From: Rodentibacter sp901420285 | Lineage (GTDB): Bacteria > Pseudomonadota > Gammaproteobacteria > Enterobacterales > Pasteurellaceae | Direction: 5' to 3' | Assembly: GCF_041734645.1 (NCBI RefSeq) | Contig: NZ_CP162010.1 | Coordinates: 1,054,001-1,118,000 of the forward strand | Length of the DNA stretch: 64,000 nucleotides | Shown here: piece after piece, positions 52,941 to 60,735 of the stretch | How the letters are laid out: the number at the start of each line of letters is the position of its first letter | Position numbering within the stretch: the stretch's first letter is position 1 | Notes under the pieces: model-generated | Databases searched by the model: none | Seen by the model: the letters and a program-made list of their open reading frames with translations, nothing else | What the model was told of the DNA's origin: nothing | Position numbers and translations under genes: made by a program

Positions 52941-52966
52941 TTATATCTGAGAATATAACATTAATT

Positions 52967-53803
52967 ATGATAGAAAAAAAAATACTACTTACCGATTGCC
53001 CGGATGATAAGGGATTAATAGCTAAAATCACTAACATTTGTTATAAACATCAACTTAATATCTTACATAACAATGAATTTGTCGATTTTGAGACCAAACA
53101 TTTTTTTATGCGTACCGAACTTGAAGGTATTTTTAACGAAACGACATTACTTGAGGATCTTAAATATAGTTTACCCGAAGGTACAAATTGTCGATTAATT
53201 GATGGAAAACGTAAACGTATTGTAATTTTAGTTACTAAAGAAGCCCATTGTCTCGGCGATATTTTAATGAAAAATTATTACGGCGCTTTAAATATTGAAA
53301 TTTCTGCGGTTATTGGCAATCACGATAATTTACGCGAACTGGTCGAACGCTTTAATATTCCTTTCCATCTTGTTAGTCACGAAGGATTAAACCGCATTGA
53401 GCACGATAAATTACTGGCGGAACACATCGACGAATATGCACCGGACTACATCGTATTAGCCAAGTATATGCGCGTTTTAAATCCCGAATTTGTCGAACGT
53501 TATCCAAACCGTGTAATTAACATTCACCATTCTTTTTTGCCCGCTTTTATCGGTGCGAAACCTTATCAGCAAGCTTACGAACGCGGCGTGAAAATTATCG
53601 GCGCAACAGCTCATTTCATTAATAACGAATTAGATCAAGGGCCGATTATTATGCAAAGCGTGATTAACGTAGATCACACTTATAGCGCCGACGCCATGAT
53701 GCGTGCCGGCCGTGACGTGGAAAAAACCGTGTTAAGTCGCGCATTGGATCTCGCGTTGCACGACAGGATTTTCGTCTATAAAAATAAAACGGTGGTACTG
53801 TAA
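52967..53803 (+). CDS. purU: Formyltetrahydrofolate deformylase
   Basis: PurU hydrolyses 10-formyl-THF to formate and THF. The 278-residue product has an N-terminal ACT domain (LLTDCPDDKGLIAKIT) and a formyltransferase fold with the catalytic region NIHHSFLPAFIGAKPY. Asn, His and Asp of the formyltransferase triad lie in NIHHS and LDQGPI. It follows hns and overlaps aroA by one base (TAATG), the H. influenzae order. Confidence 0.95.
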   Translation: MIEKKILLTDCPDDKGLIAKITNICYKHQLNILHNNEFVDFETKHFFMRTELEGIFNETTLLEDLKYSLPEGTNCRLIDGKRKRIVILVTKEAHCLGDILMKNYYGALNIEISAVIGNHDNLRELVERFNIPFHLVSHEGLNRIEHDKLLAEHIDEYAPDYIVLAKYMRVLNPEFVERYPNRVINIHHSFLPAFIGAKPYQQAYERGVKIIGATAHFINNELDQGPIIMQSVINVDHTYSADAMMRAGRDVEKTVLSRALDLALHDRIFVYKNKTVVL

Positions 53804-55101
53804 TGGAACAAATCACCTTAGCCCCAATCAATACCGTTGAAGGCACGATCAATTTACCCGGCTCCAAAAGCTTATCAAATCGCGCATTATTGTTAGCCGC
53901 ACTTGCCAAAGGTACAACAAAAGTAACGAATTTATTGGATAGTGACGATATTCGCCACATGCTTAACGCCCTAAAAGCACTCGGCATAAATTACCGGCTT
54001 TCCGCCGACAAAACCATTTGCGAAATCGAAGGACAAGGCGGCGCATTTGATGTACAAGGCGGGCTTTCCCTCTTCCTTGGCAATGCCGGCACTGCAATGC
54101 GCCCTCTAACGGCGGCGCTTTGCTTAAAAGGAAAAGCTGAAGGCGAAGTAATTTTGACCGGCGAACCGCGTATGAAAGAGCGCCCGATTCTGCATTTAGT
54201 CGATGCACTCGTTCAAGCCGGCGCCGATGTGCGTTATTTAGAAAATCCGGGCTACCCGCCGCTAGCCGTTCGTAACAGCGGCATTAAGGGGGGGAAAGTA
54301 CAAATCGACGGCTCCATTTCATCGCAATTTTTAACCGCACTCTTAATGGCTGCGCCGCTGGCGGAAAACGATACGGAAATTGAGATTGTCGGCGAATTGG
54401 TTTCCAAACCCTATATCGATATCACACTCGCCATGATGCACGATTTCGGCGTAAACGTTAAAAATCAAGCGTATCGAAAATTCTACATTAAAGGCAATCA
54501 AATCTACCTTTCGCCAGGTAAATATCTGGTGGAAGGCGATGCGTCTTCTGCCTCTTATTTCCTTGCAGCCGGCGCAATTAAAGGCAAGTTAAAAGTGACC
54601 GGTATCAGCAAAAATTCGATTCAAGGCGATCGTTTATTTGCCGACGTACTGGAAAAAATGGGCGCCAAAATCACCTGGGGCGAAGATTTCATTCAAGCAG
54701 AGCATGCAAAACTTCACGGCATTGATATAGATCTGAATCATATCCCCGATGCGGCGATGACCATCGCCACGACCGCCTTATTCGCCGAAGGAGAAACGGT
54801 TATTCGCAATATTTATAACTGGCGCGTAAAAGAAACGGATCGTTTAGCGGCAATGGCAACGGAACTACGTAAATTGGGGGCTGAAGTGGAAGAAGGGAAA
54901 GATTTTATTCGTATTCAACCGCTCCCATTGAATCAATTCCGGCATGCCAAAATCGCCACTTACAATGATCACCGTATGGCGATGTGTTTTGCCCTGGTCG
55001 CGCTGTCAAACACGCCGGTCACGATTTTAGATCCAAAATGTACGGCAAAGACCTTTCCGACGTTCTTTCAAGAATTTGAGAAAATTTGTCTGCGGAATTA
55101 G
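53803..55101 (+). CDS. aroA: 3-phosphoshikimate 1-carboxyvinyltransferase (EPSP synthase)
   Basis: AroA makes EPSP in the shikimate pathway. The 432-residue product has LPGSKSLSNRALLLAALAKG with the substrate-binding Lys/Ser, GNAGTAMRPLTAAL, and YNDHRMAMCFAL near the C-terminus. These are class I (glyphosate-sensitive) features. It is coupled to purU. Confidence 0.97.
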   Translation: MEQITLAPINTVEGTINLPGSKSLSNRALLLAALAKGTTKVTNLLDSDDIRHMLNALKALGINYRLSADKTICEIEGQGGAFDVQGGLSLFLGNAGTAMRPLTAALCLKGKAEGEVILTGEPRMKERPILHLVDALVQAGADVRYLENPGYPPLAVRNSGIKGGKVQIDGSISSQFLTALLMAAPLAENDTEIEIVGELVSKPYIDITLAMMHDFGVNVKNQAYRKFYIKGNQIYLSPGKYLVEGDASSASYFLAAGAIKGKLKVTGISKNSIQGDRLFADVLEKMGAKITWGEDFIQAEHAKLHGIDIDLNHIPDAAMTIATTALFAEGETVIRNIYNWRVKETDRLAAMATELRKLGAEVEEGKDFIRIQPLPLNQFRHAKIATYNDHRMAMCFALVALSNTPVTILDPKCTAKTFPTFFQEFEKICLRN

Positions 55102-55112
55102 GTTGAAGTGTC

Positions 55113-55156
55113 CAAATAGCACCGCATTGAAGCTGCCTCCAATGCGGTGCTATTTT
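55113..55156. terminator. Inverted pair of the CAATGCGGTGCT motif after aroA
   Basis: AAATAGCACCGCATTGAAG on the left and CAATGCGGTGCTATTT on the right pair around GCTGCCTC, with exact 12-mers at 55118-55129 and 55140-55151. A third, one-mismatch copy (CAATGAGGTGCT) follows at 55192. It lies between convergent aroA and the glycine-zipper lipoprotein gene. Confidence 0.85.
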
Positions 55157-55256
55157 GAATGCCCGATAAAATCCGCCAACAGTCGAGGTTTCAATGAGGT
55201 GCTGTTTTAAGCAGAGAGCGGCGAGCGGACATAAATGATGTCAAGAATAGAAAGAT

Positions 55257-55285
55257 AAAAAAGCGAACATTAGGTTCGCTTTTTT
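55257..55285. terminator. Bidirectional terminator
   Basis: AAAAAAGCGAAC and GTTCGCTTTTTT pair around ATTAG, with T-runs on both strands. It separates aroA from the convergent lipoprotein gene. Confidence 0.88.
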
Positions 55286-55307
55286 TACAGGATTCGTTTT
55301 AACTTGT

Positions 55308-55772
55308 TTAGTTAATGACGGAAACGTTCAGTGTCGAACCACCGACGATTTGCACACGTTTTCCCGCAACATAGCGAGAATCCGCCTTTTGCACCACTAC
55401 GATACTTTTGCCATTATCTTTTCTGATCACCAATTCTGCGCCGTTTACTTGGCTGGCCTTCTCTTCGATTTTACTACCGGCAACCGCACCGGCAACCGCA
55501 CCCACCGCCGTAGCTATCGCCTGACCGCGACCGCCGCCGATTGCGCTCCCCGCAATCCCGCCGAGTGCACCACCGCCGACGGTACCAATCACGCCTTTAT
55601 TATCCGCCTGAATTTTCACCGGGCGAACGGAAATCAACGTACCATATTCAATTGAACGCGCTTCTTTCGCTTGATCCGCAGAATAAACGTCGCCACTAAA
55701 AATATCGGTGTTTGCACAGCCGGTCACGCCTAATGTAACGGCAAGCGCCAATGCTATTGTAATTTTTTTCAT
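55308..55772 (-). CDS. Glycine-zipper outer-membrane lipoprotein, Pcp/SlyB-like
   Basis: A 154-residue lipoprotein with a signal peptide ending in the lipobox LGVTGC, so it is anchored in the outer membrane after Cys19. The middle holds a glycine-zipper stretch VGGGALGGIAGSAIGGG and AVAGAVAGSKIEEKA, then a beta-rich C-terminus. It matches the Haemophilus Pcp/SlyB family. GAGG lies 9 bp before the ATG at 55772. It follows yecM by 4 bp and is probably cotranscribed with it. Confidence 0.9.
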   Translation of the reverse strand: MKKITIALALAVTLGVTGCANTDIFSGDVYSADQAKEARSIEYGTLISVRPVKIQADNKGVIGTVGGGALGGIAGSAIGGGRGQAIATAVGAVAGAVAGSKIEEKASQVNGAELVIRKDNGKSIVVVQKADSRYVAGKRVQIVGGSTLNVSVIN

Positions 55773-55776
55773 AATA

Positions 55777-56346
55777 TTAAACCTCAAATATTTTTTTTAT
55801 CGAGTAAGGGTGAACTTTAATGCAGGTGTGATTTACCAATTTATCCGCAAAACTAACCGCAATAGAAGGATTCGGCAATCGCTCGCCTTCCACCTTAGGT
55901 TCACTAATTTTCGTCGTCAGTCGGGGCGAACGTTGCCATAAAAATTGGTTGTTTATCCTTTTAATCCATTGTTGATTTGATTCATTGGCTAAAAAAGGCA
56001 TAACGATTTCAATATGTTCCCAAGTTTCTTGGGGATATTGCTTATTTTTAGGAAAAGGCAACTCAATAATATCGACAAACTGCCCCGCAAAAACAAGCGC
56101 TCTCTCCAATTGAATTAAATAGATAGGCCGCCCGTTGACAACATTGTCGGATAAAATTTTACCGCACTTTAATAAAACCGTCTGCCAATTTTTGGCATTT
56201 TGTTCGCTATTGACGCGTAACGCAAGATGATCAATTTCATAGTCAGATAAATTAACTGCCATTTCGCCGGCAAGTTGTTGAATTTTTTGTTCAAAATCCT
56301 TCAAATCTGCCTGAAGTGCAGCCAAATCTCCATCTAAATTTGTCAT
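55777..56346 (-). CDS. yecM: YecM family protein (VOC superfamily)
   Basis: A 189-residue cytoplasmic protein of the YecM family, with the vicinal-oxygen-chelate fold but no proven activity. Family segments are YEIDHLALRV, LLSDNVVNGRPI (here KILSDNVVNGRPIY) and QETWEHIEIVMP. I use the ATG at 56346, with AAGGAG 5 bp upstream. It is divergent from argS, as in E. coli and H. influenzae. Confidence 0.9.
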   Translation of the reverse strand: MTNLDGDLAALQADLKDFEQKIQQLAGEMAVNLSDYEIDHLALRVNSEQNAKNWQTVLLKCGKILSDNVVNGRPIYLIQLERALVFAGQFVDIIELPFPKNKQYPQETWEHIEIVMPFLANESNQQWIKRINNQFLWQRSPRLTTKISEPKVEGERLPNPSIAVSFADKLVNHTCIKVHPYSIKKIFEV

Positions 56347-56425
56347 ATTGCTCCTTTGATAAATCAATAAAGAACGGTATCATAGCCGATTATTTTTATT
56401 ATTCAATTTTGAACTAGGAAAACCC

Positions 56426-58159
56426 GTGAATATTCAATCCATTTTATCCGACAAAATCAAACAAGCAATGATTGCCGCGGGCGCAGACGAATCTTGTGAC
56501 CCACTGGTGCGCCAATCCGGCAAAGCCCAGTTCGGCGATTACCAAGCCAACGGCATTATGGCTGCTGCAAAAAAATTAGGCACAAATCCACGCGAATTTG
56601 CCCAAAAAGTTTTGCAGCAGGCCGACCTTTCCGATATTGCGGAAAAATTAGACATTGCCGGTCCGGGTTTTATTAATATTTTCTTAAATTCCGCGTGGCT
56701 TGCAAAACAAGCTTCCAATGCGGTGCTCTCGGAGAACCTAGGCATTCAGGCGGCACAAAAACAAACCGTCGTCGTCGATTACTCTTCGCCAAATGTTGCA
56801 AAAGAAATGCATGTGGGTCACTTACGTTCCACAATTATCGGTGATGCCGTCGTGCGCACCTTGGAGTTTTTAGGTCATCACGTCATTCGCGCAAACCATG
56901 TGGGCGACTGGGGAACACAGTTCGGTATGCTGATCGCTTACCTTGAAAAAATGCAAAACGAACAGGCCGGCGAAATGGAATTGCAAGATTTGGAAGCGTT
57001 CTACCGCGAAGCGAAAAAACATTATGATGAAGATCAAGCATTCGCCGAAAAAGCCCGTCATTACGTGGTGAAATTACAAAGCGGCGACGAATATTGCCGC
57101 GCCATGTGGAAACGCTTGGTTGATATTACGATGCAACAAAATCAACGCAATTATGATCGTTTAAATGTAACACTCACGGAACAAGACGTAATGGGTGAAA
57201 GCCTGTACAACCCTATGCTGCCTGGGATTGTCGAAGATCTAAAAAAACAAGGTTTAGCCGTGGAAGACGATGGTGCCTTTGTGGTTTATTTGGACGAGTT
57301 CAAAAATAAAGAAGGCGACGCCATGGGTGTTATCGTTCAGAAAAAAGACGGTGGCTTTCTTTATACGACTACCGACATCGCGGCCGCAAAATATCGCTAT
57401 GAAACCTTAAAAGCAGATCGCGCGTTGGTTTTCTCTGATACGCGTCAAAGCCAACATATGCAACAAGCCTGGTTAATTACCCGTAAAGCGGGTTATGTGC
57501 CGGATAGTTTTTCCCTTGAACACAAAAATTTTGGAATGATGCTGGGTAAAGATGGCAAACCCTTCAAAACCCGCACCGGCGGCACGGTGAAATTAGCGGA
57601 TTTATTAGACGAGGCCATTGAACGCGCAACCCTGCTCATTAACGAAAAAAATAACAATTTATCCGATGCAGAAAAAACAGCGGTTATTGAAGCTGTGGCT
57701 ATCGGTGCAGTGAAATACGCAGATCTTTCTAAAAACCGCACCACCGACTACGTATTCGATTGGGACAATATGCTAAGCTTTGAGGGTAACACCGCGCCTT
57801 ATATGCAATATGCTTACACCCGAATTCGTTCCATTTTCAATAAAGCCGATGTCGAACCAAGCATACTTTCGACTGCGCCGTTAATGATCGTTGACGAAAA
57901 AGAACGCGCTCTTGTGATTAAACTGCTGCAATTTGAAGAAGCAGTACAAACCGTCGGAAAAGAAGGTACACCGCACGTGCTTTGCGCTTATTTGTATGAA
58001 CTTGCCGGCGTATTTTCTTCTTTCTATGAACACTGCCCGATTTTAAATGCTGAAGATGAGGCGGTGAAATTAAGCCGTTTGAAATTAGCATTATTAACCG
58101 AAAAAACCTTAAAACAAGGGTTAGATTTGCTCGGCATTAAAACCGTCGAAAAAATGTAA
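56426..58159 (+). CDS. argS: Arginine--tRNA ligase
   Basis: ArgS charges tRNA-Arg. The 577-residue product has an N-terminal arginyl-tRNA domain, the class I HIGH-type motif in SPNVAKEMHVGHLRST (about residues 118-133), and the catalytic core continuing to a DALR-type C-terminal helical domain (about 460-577). An exact 12-mer at 56716-56727 encodes ASNAVLSE in the loop between the N-terminal domain and the catalytic core. Confidence 0.96.
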   Translation: MNIQSILSDKIKQAMIAAGADESCDPLVRQSGKAQFGDYQANGIMAAAKKLGTNPREFAQKVLQQADLSDIAEKLDIAGPGFINIFLNSAWLAKQASNAVLSENLGIQAAQKQTVVVDYSSPNVAKEMHVGHLRSTIIGDAVVRTLEFLGHHVIRANHVGDWGTQFGMLIAYLEKMQNEQAGEMELQDLEAFYREAKKHYDEDQAFAEKARHYVVKLQSGDEYCRAMWKRLVDITMQQNQRNYDRLNVTLTEQDVMGESLYNPMLPGIVEDLKKQGLAVEDDGAFVVYLDEFKNKEGDAMGVIVQKKDGGFLYTTTDIAAAKYRYETLKADRALVFSDTRQSQHMQQAWLITRKAGYVPDSFSLEHKNFGMMLGKDGKPFKTRTGGTVKLADLLDEAIERATLLINEKNNNLSDAEKTAVIEAVAIGAVKYADLSKNRTTDYVFDWDNMLSFEGNTAPYMQYAYTRIRSIFNKADVEPSILSTAPLMIVDEKERALVIKLLQFEEAVQTVGKEGTPHVLCAYLYELAGVFSSFYEHCPILNAEDEAVKLSRLKLALLTEKTLKQGLDLLGIKTVEKM

Positions 58160-58194
58160 CTTCATTCTCTTTTACAGAAGGGGAAGGTTGAATT

Positions 58195-58206
58195 CAATGC
58201 GGTGCT
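58195..58206 (+). repeat. Intergenic CAATGCGGTGCT after argS
   Basis: An exact copy in TTCAATGCGGTGCTGTTT 35 bp after the argS stop. The following CACCGCACT is a decayed opposing half, so a weak hairpin may form. Confidence 0.88.
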
Positions 58207-58232
58207 GTTTCGACACCGCACTAAAACTCACA

Positions 58233-58286
58233 AAAATGAAACTTACGGAAATGAAGCTTATGGAAATCAAGCTTATGGAAATCAAG
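58233..58286 (+). repeat. 15-bp tandem repeat between argS and rplT
   Basis: Units of the type GAAAT(G/C)AAGCTTATG recur at 58233, 58248, 58263 and (partial) 58278. The block lies between the 12-mer copy and the rplT terminator. No function was seen. Confidence 0.8.
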
Positions 58287-58292
58287 ACAAAA

Positions 58293-58316
58293 AAGGACGC
58301 TCAAATGAGCGTCCTT
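58293..58316. terminator. Terminator of rplT (bidirectional)
   Basis: AAGGACGCTC and GAGCGTCCTT pair perfectly around AAAT, with a T-run on the minus side. It ends infC-rpmI-rplT and may also end argS. Confidence 0.88.
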
Positions 58317-58338
58317 ATTTTTATCTAAACTTTAAAAA

Positions 58339-58692
58339 TTAAAGTGCAGATTTTGCTTTTTCAACCAATGCAGCAAATGCGACTTTGTCGAATACTGCGA
58401 TATCGGCAAGGATCTTACGGTCGATTTCAACAGATGCTTTTTTCAAACCGTTGATAAATCTGCTGTAAGATAAACCGTTTTGACGAGCCGCTGCGTTGAT
58501 ACGTGCAATCCATAATTGACGGAATTGACGTTTACGTTGACGACGGTCGCGATACGCATACTGACCGGCTTTGATCACCGCTTGGAAAGCAACGCGATAC
58601 ACGCGTGAACGCGCACCGTAATAACCTTTAGCAGCCTTAAGAACTTTCTTATGGCGTGCTCTTGCAATAACACCACGTTTTACACGAGCCAT
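58339..58692 (-). CDS. rplT: 50S ribosomal protein L20
   Basis: L20 is needed for early 50S assembly and represses its own operon. The 117-residue product has the basic, conserved MARVKRGVIARARHKKVLK start and later RDRRQRKRQFRQLWIARINAA. It is the last gene of infC-rpmI-rplT. Confidence 0.97.
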   Translation of the reverse strand: MARVKRGVIARARHKKVLKAAKGYYGARSRVYRVAFQAVIKAGQYAYRDRRQRKRQFRQLWIARINAAARQNGLSYSRFINGLKKASVEIDRKILADIAVFDKVAFAALVEKAKSAL

Positions 58693-58758
58693 TATTTAAT
58701 CTCCTATGTAATATTTTGTCTAAAATGAACTAATCATACGTTTCGCTTAAATAACGGC

Positions 58759-58956
58759 TTATGCGTATGGTAAGCAAGCTACGACTAAAACTTGGTCAGC
58801 TTTCGCAACCATTAATTTATGACGTAAATGACGTTTACGCTTAGTTGTCTTTTTAGTCAAAATATGACGTAAGTGAGATTGTTTACGCTTGAAACCGCCA
58901 GAAGCAGTTTTTTTGAAGCGCTTTGCTGCGCCGCGTACTGTTTTGATTTTAGGCAT
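58759..58956 (-). CDS. rpmI: 50S ribosomal protein L35
   Basis: L35 is 65 residues here, starting MPKIKTVRGAAKRF, with the basic core FKRKQSHLRHILTKKTTKRKRHLR. An in-frame ATG at 59028 would add 24 residues, but the family always begins MPKxKT, so I use 58956. It lies between infC and rplT. Confidence 0.96.
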   Translation of the reverse strand: MPKIKTVRGAAKRFKKTASGGFKRKQSHLRHILTKKTTKRKRHLRHKLMVAKADQVLVVACLPYA

Positions 58957-59167
58957 TGTTAAAATAACTCCGCATTTTTCGTTTAAAACAACATAATCAG
59001 GCGAACTTAAAACGTTACTTGGAAGCACTGATTATTTCCGTCATAAGGCAAACTAAATTGCCTTTATCAAAAGCAGTTAGGCTGCGTAGTGTGCCCAACG
59101 TGCAATTGTCTTTTCATTTAAGCTAAGCTTAAACAAAAAAATTCGCTGAGAATCCCCAGCAAAATTC

Positions 59168-59710
59168 TTATTTTTTCTTTGGTGCTAACACCATCACTGC
59201 TTGGCGACCTTCTAATTTACCCGGTGCGGATTCAACCACGGAAATCTCGGCTAAATCATTTTTCACACGTTCCAAGACCTCAAAACCGATATCTTGATGA
59301 GCCATTTCACGACCGCGGAAGCGCACAGTAATTTTCGCTTTATCGCCATCTTCTAAGAAGCGGATTAGACTACGTAACTTAACTTGGTAATCACCTTCAT
59401 CCGTACCCGGACGAAATTTAATTTCCTTTACTTGTACGATTTTTTGTTTTTTCTTTTGCTCTTTAGCGGTTTTACTCTTCTCGTAAAGGAATTTACCGTA
59501 ATTCATAATTCGGCAAACCGGCGGCTCCGCATTCGGGCTGATTTCCACAAGATCAAGCTCCGCTTGCTCTGCCATCTCTAACGCTTGTTGGACGGAAACA
59601 ATCCCTGCTTGTTCACCATCTTGATCAATTAAACGAACTTCTTTCACACGAATTTCATCGTTAATGCGATTTGGGCGATTGACTGCCGGCGCTTTTTTTA
59701 CGGTTTTAAT
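59168..59710 (-). CDS. infC: Translation initiation factor IF-3 (AUU start)
   Basis: IF-3 checks start-codon pairing on the 30S subunit. No ATG or GTG gives a full-length product. From ATT at 59710 the protein has 180 residues, the E. coli length, and begins as expected ((M)KTVKKAPAVNRPNRINDEI). An AAGGAATACG Shine-Dalgarno precedes two ATT codons, and the second aligns with the AUU start of E. coli. The N-domain has VEISPNAEPPVCRIMNYGKF and the C-domain FRGREMAHQDIGFE. The rare AUU start is the basis of IF-3 autoregulation. thrS is not directly upstream. Confidence 0.93.
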   Translation of the reverse strand: MKTVKKAPAVNRPNRINDEIRVKEVRLIDQDGEQAGIVSVQQALEMAEQAELDLVEISPNAEPPVCRIMNYGKFLYEKSKTAKEQKKKQKIVQVKEIKFRPGTDEGDYQVKLRSLIRFLEDGDKAKITVRFRGREMAHQDIGFEVLERVKNDLAEISVVESAPGKLEGRQAVMVLAPKKK

Positions 59711-59842
59711 AATCGTATTCCTTCTATGTATTTAACTAAAAAACCTCTCGCGACAAGCAAAAGGTTCTGATTTTGGCTACCCATGAAAAATGAGCAAAAA
59801 CGCGCGGATTTTATAGTATTCATAAATTTGATGCAACAAAAT

Positions 59843-60655
59843 TTAACCCGTTACCGCAATTTCTACGCTTATACTTTCACCGAATTCAAGTAACCTATTG
59901 ATTCTTGCAGTTTCTAAACAAATCATGTATTGATAGGCTTGTTTGCTCATGGCGCCGATCTCTTTATGCCATGGGTTCCAAAGCACAATTTGACTTGCAT
60001 TATGATGATGTAATTCAATTATACGATTAAACGCCCTGTCAATAATTTGATTCTGTATTTTCTCCGCCGCATAAATACAATCTACATTTTCGTTAATTTT
60101 ACGCGGAGAAGGCACATTTTCTTGGCGTTTCGTTAGGCTATTAAAGCAAACCGTCGGCAAATTTACTACTTCGACTTGACTAATATCTCCCACATTAAAG
60201 TAGCTATGTAACGCAGCTTGCGCCGGTTCTTCACCATAATGCGTGAAGGTAATATGACAAGTATCGGCAAAAATCATCTTCACTTTCGCTTCAATAATGT
60301 TCAATTCTGAAAATAATTCCAATTCTAATCGCACTTTTTGTGCTGATATATCGTAATGGCTCAGCTGCCATAAACGAATACGCGCAGTACCGTGCGCAGG
60401 TTGTTTTACGCTGCCGAACCAAGGATAACAAATCGGCACACCACCACGAATTGCAACACCGCTTTGAAAAGGTTCAATTTCACTTAACCATAAAACATCC
60501 TTAGCGGTATTTTTAGGTTGCCAGCTAATAAGTTGCGCGCCTTGCAGCGCAATTTTTGCGGTACCAACAGTGTGTTTCAAATAAAGTATGGGGATATCAT
60601 TTTGTCGGATTAAATGAAGTTCAGGCGTCAGTGTTTTTAACAATGTAGTTTTCAT
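59843..60655 (-). CDS. yeaD: D-hexose-6-phosphate mutarotase (YeaD family)
   Basis: A 270-residue aldose-1-epimerase-like enzyme that interconverts alpha and beta anomers of hexose-6-phosphates. Typical features are GAQLISWQPK, RGGVPICYPWFG and the catalytic-His segment HGTARIRLW near residue 90. It follows the sulfatase by 80 bp on the same strand, so it may be cotranscribed with the symporter/sulfatase pair, or read on its own. A dyad (60688-60708) lies between. Confidence 0.9.
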   Translation of the reverse strand: MKTTLLKTLTPELHLIRQNDIPILYLKHTVGTAKIALQGAQLISWQPKNTAKDVLWLSEIEPFQSGVAIRGGVPICYPWFGSVKQPAHGTARIRLWQLSHYDISAQKVRLELELFSELNIIEAKVKMIFADTCHITFTHYGEEPAQAALHSYFNVGDISQVEVVNLPTVCFNSLTKRQENVPSPRKINENVDCIYAAEKIQNQIIDRAFNRIIELHHHNASQIVLWNPWHKEIGAMSKQAYQYMICLETARINRLLEFGESISVEIAVTG

Positions 60656-60735
60656 ATTGTTGTCCGATGATAAATAAAACGAACAGAGGGCGCATGTTTA
60701 CTACGCCCCACCTTAGTTCTTTTAACAAAAATCAA

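Noticed and set aside
58236..58325. 30-codon frame over the 15-bp repeat
   Set aside because: No ribosome binding site and the sequence is simply the repeat plus terminator.
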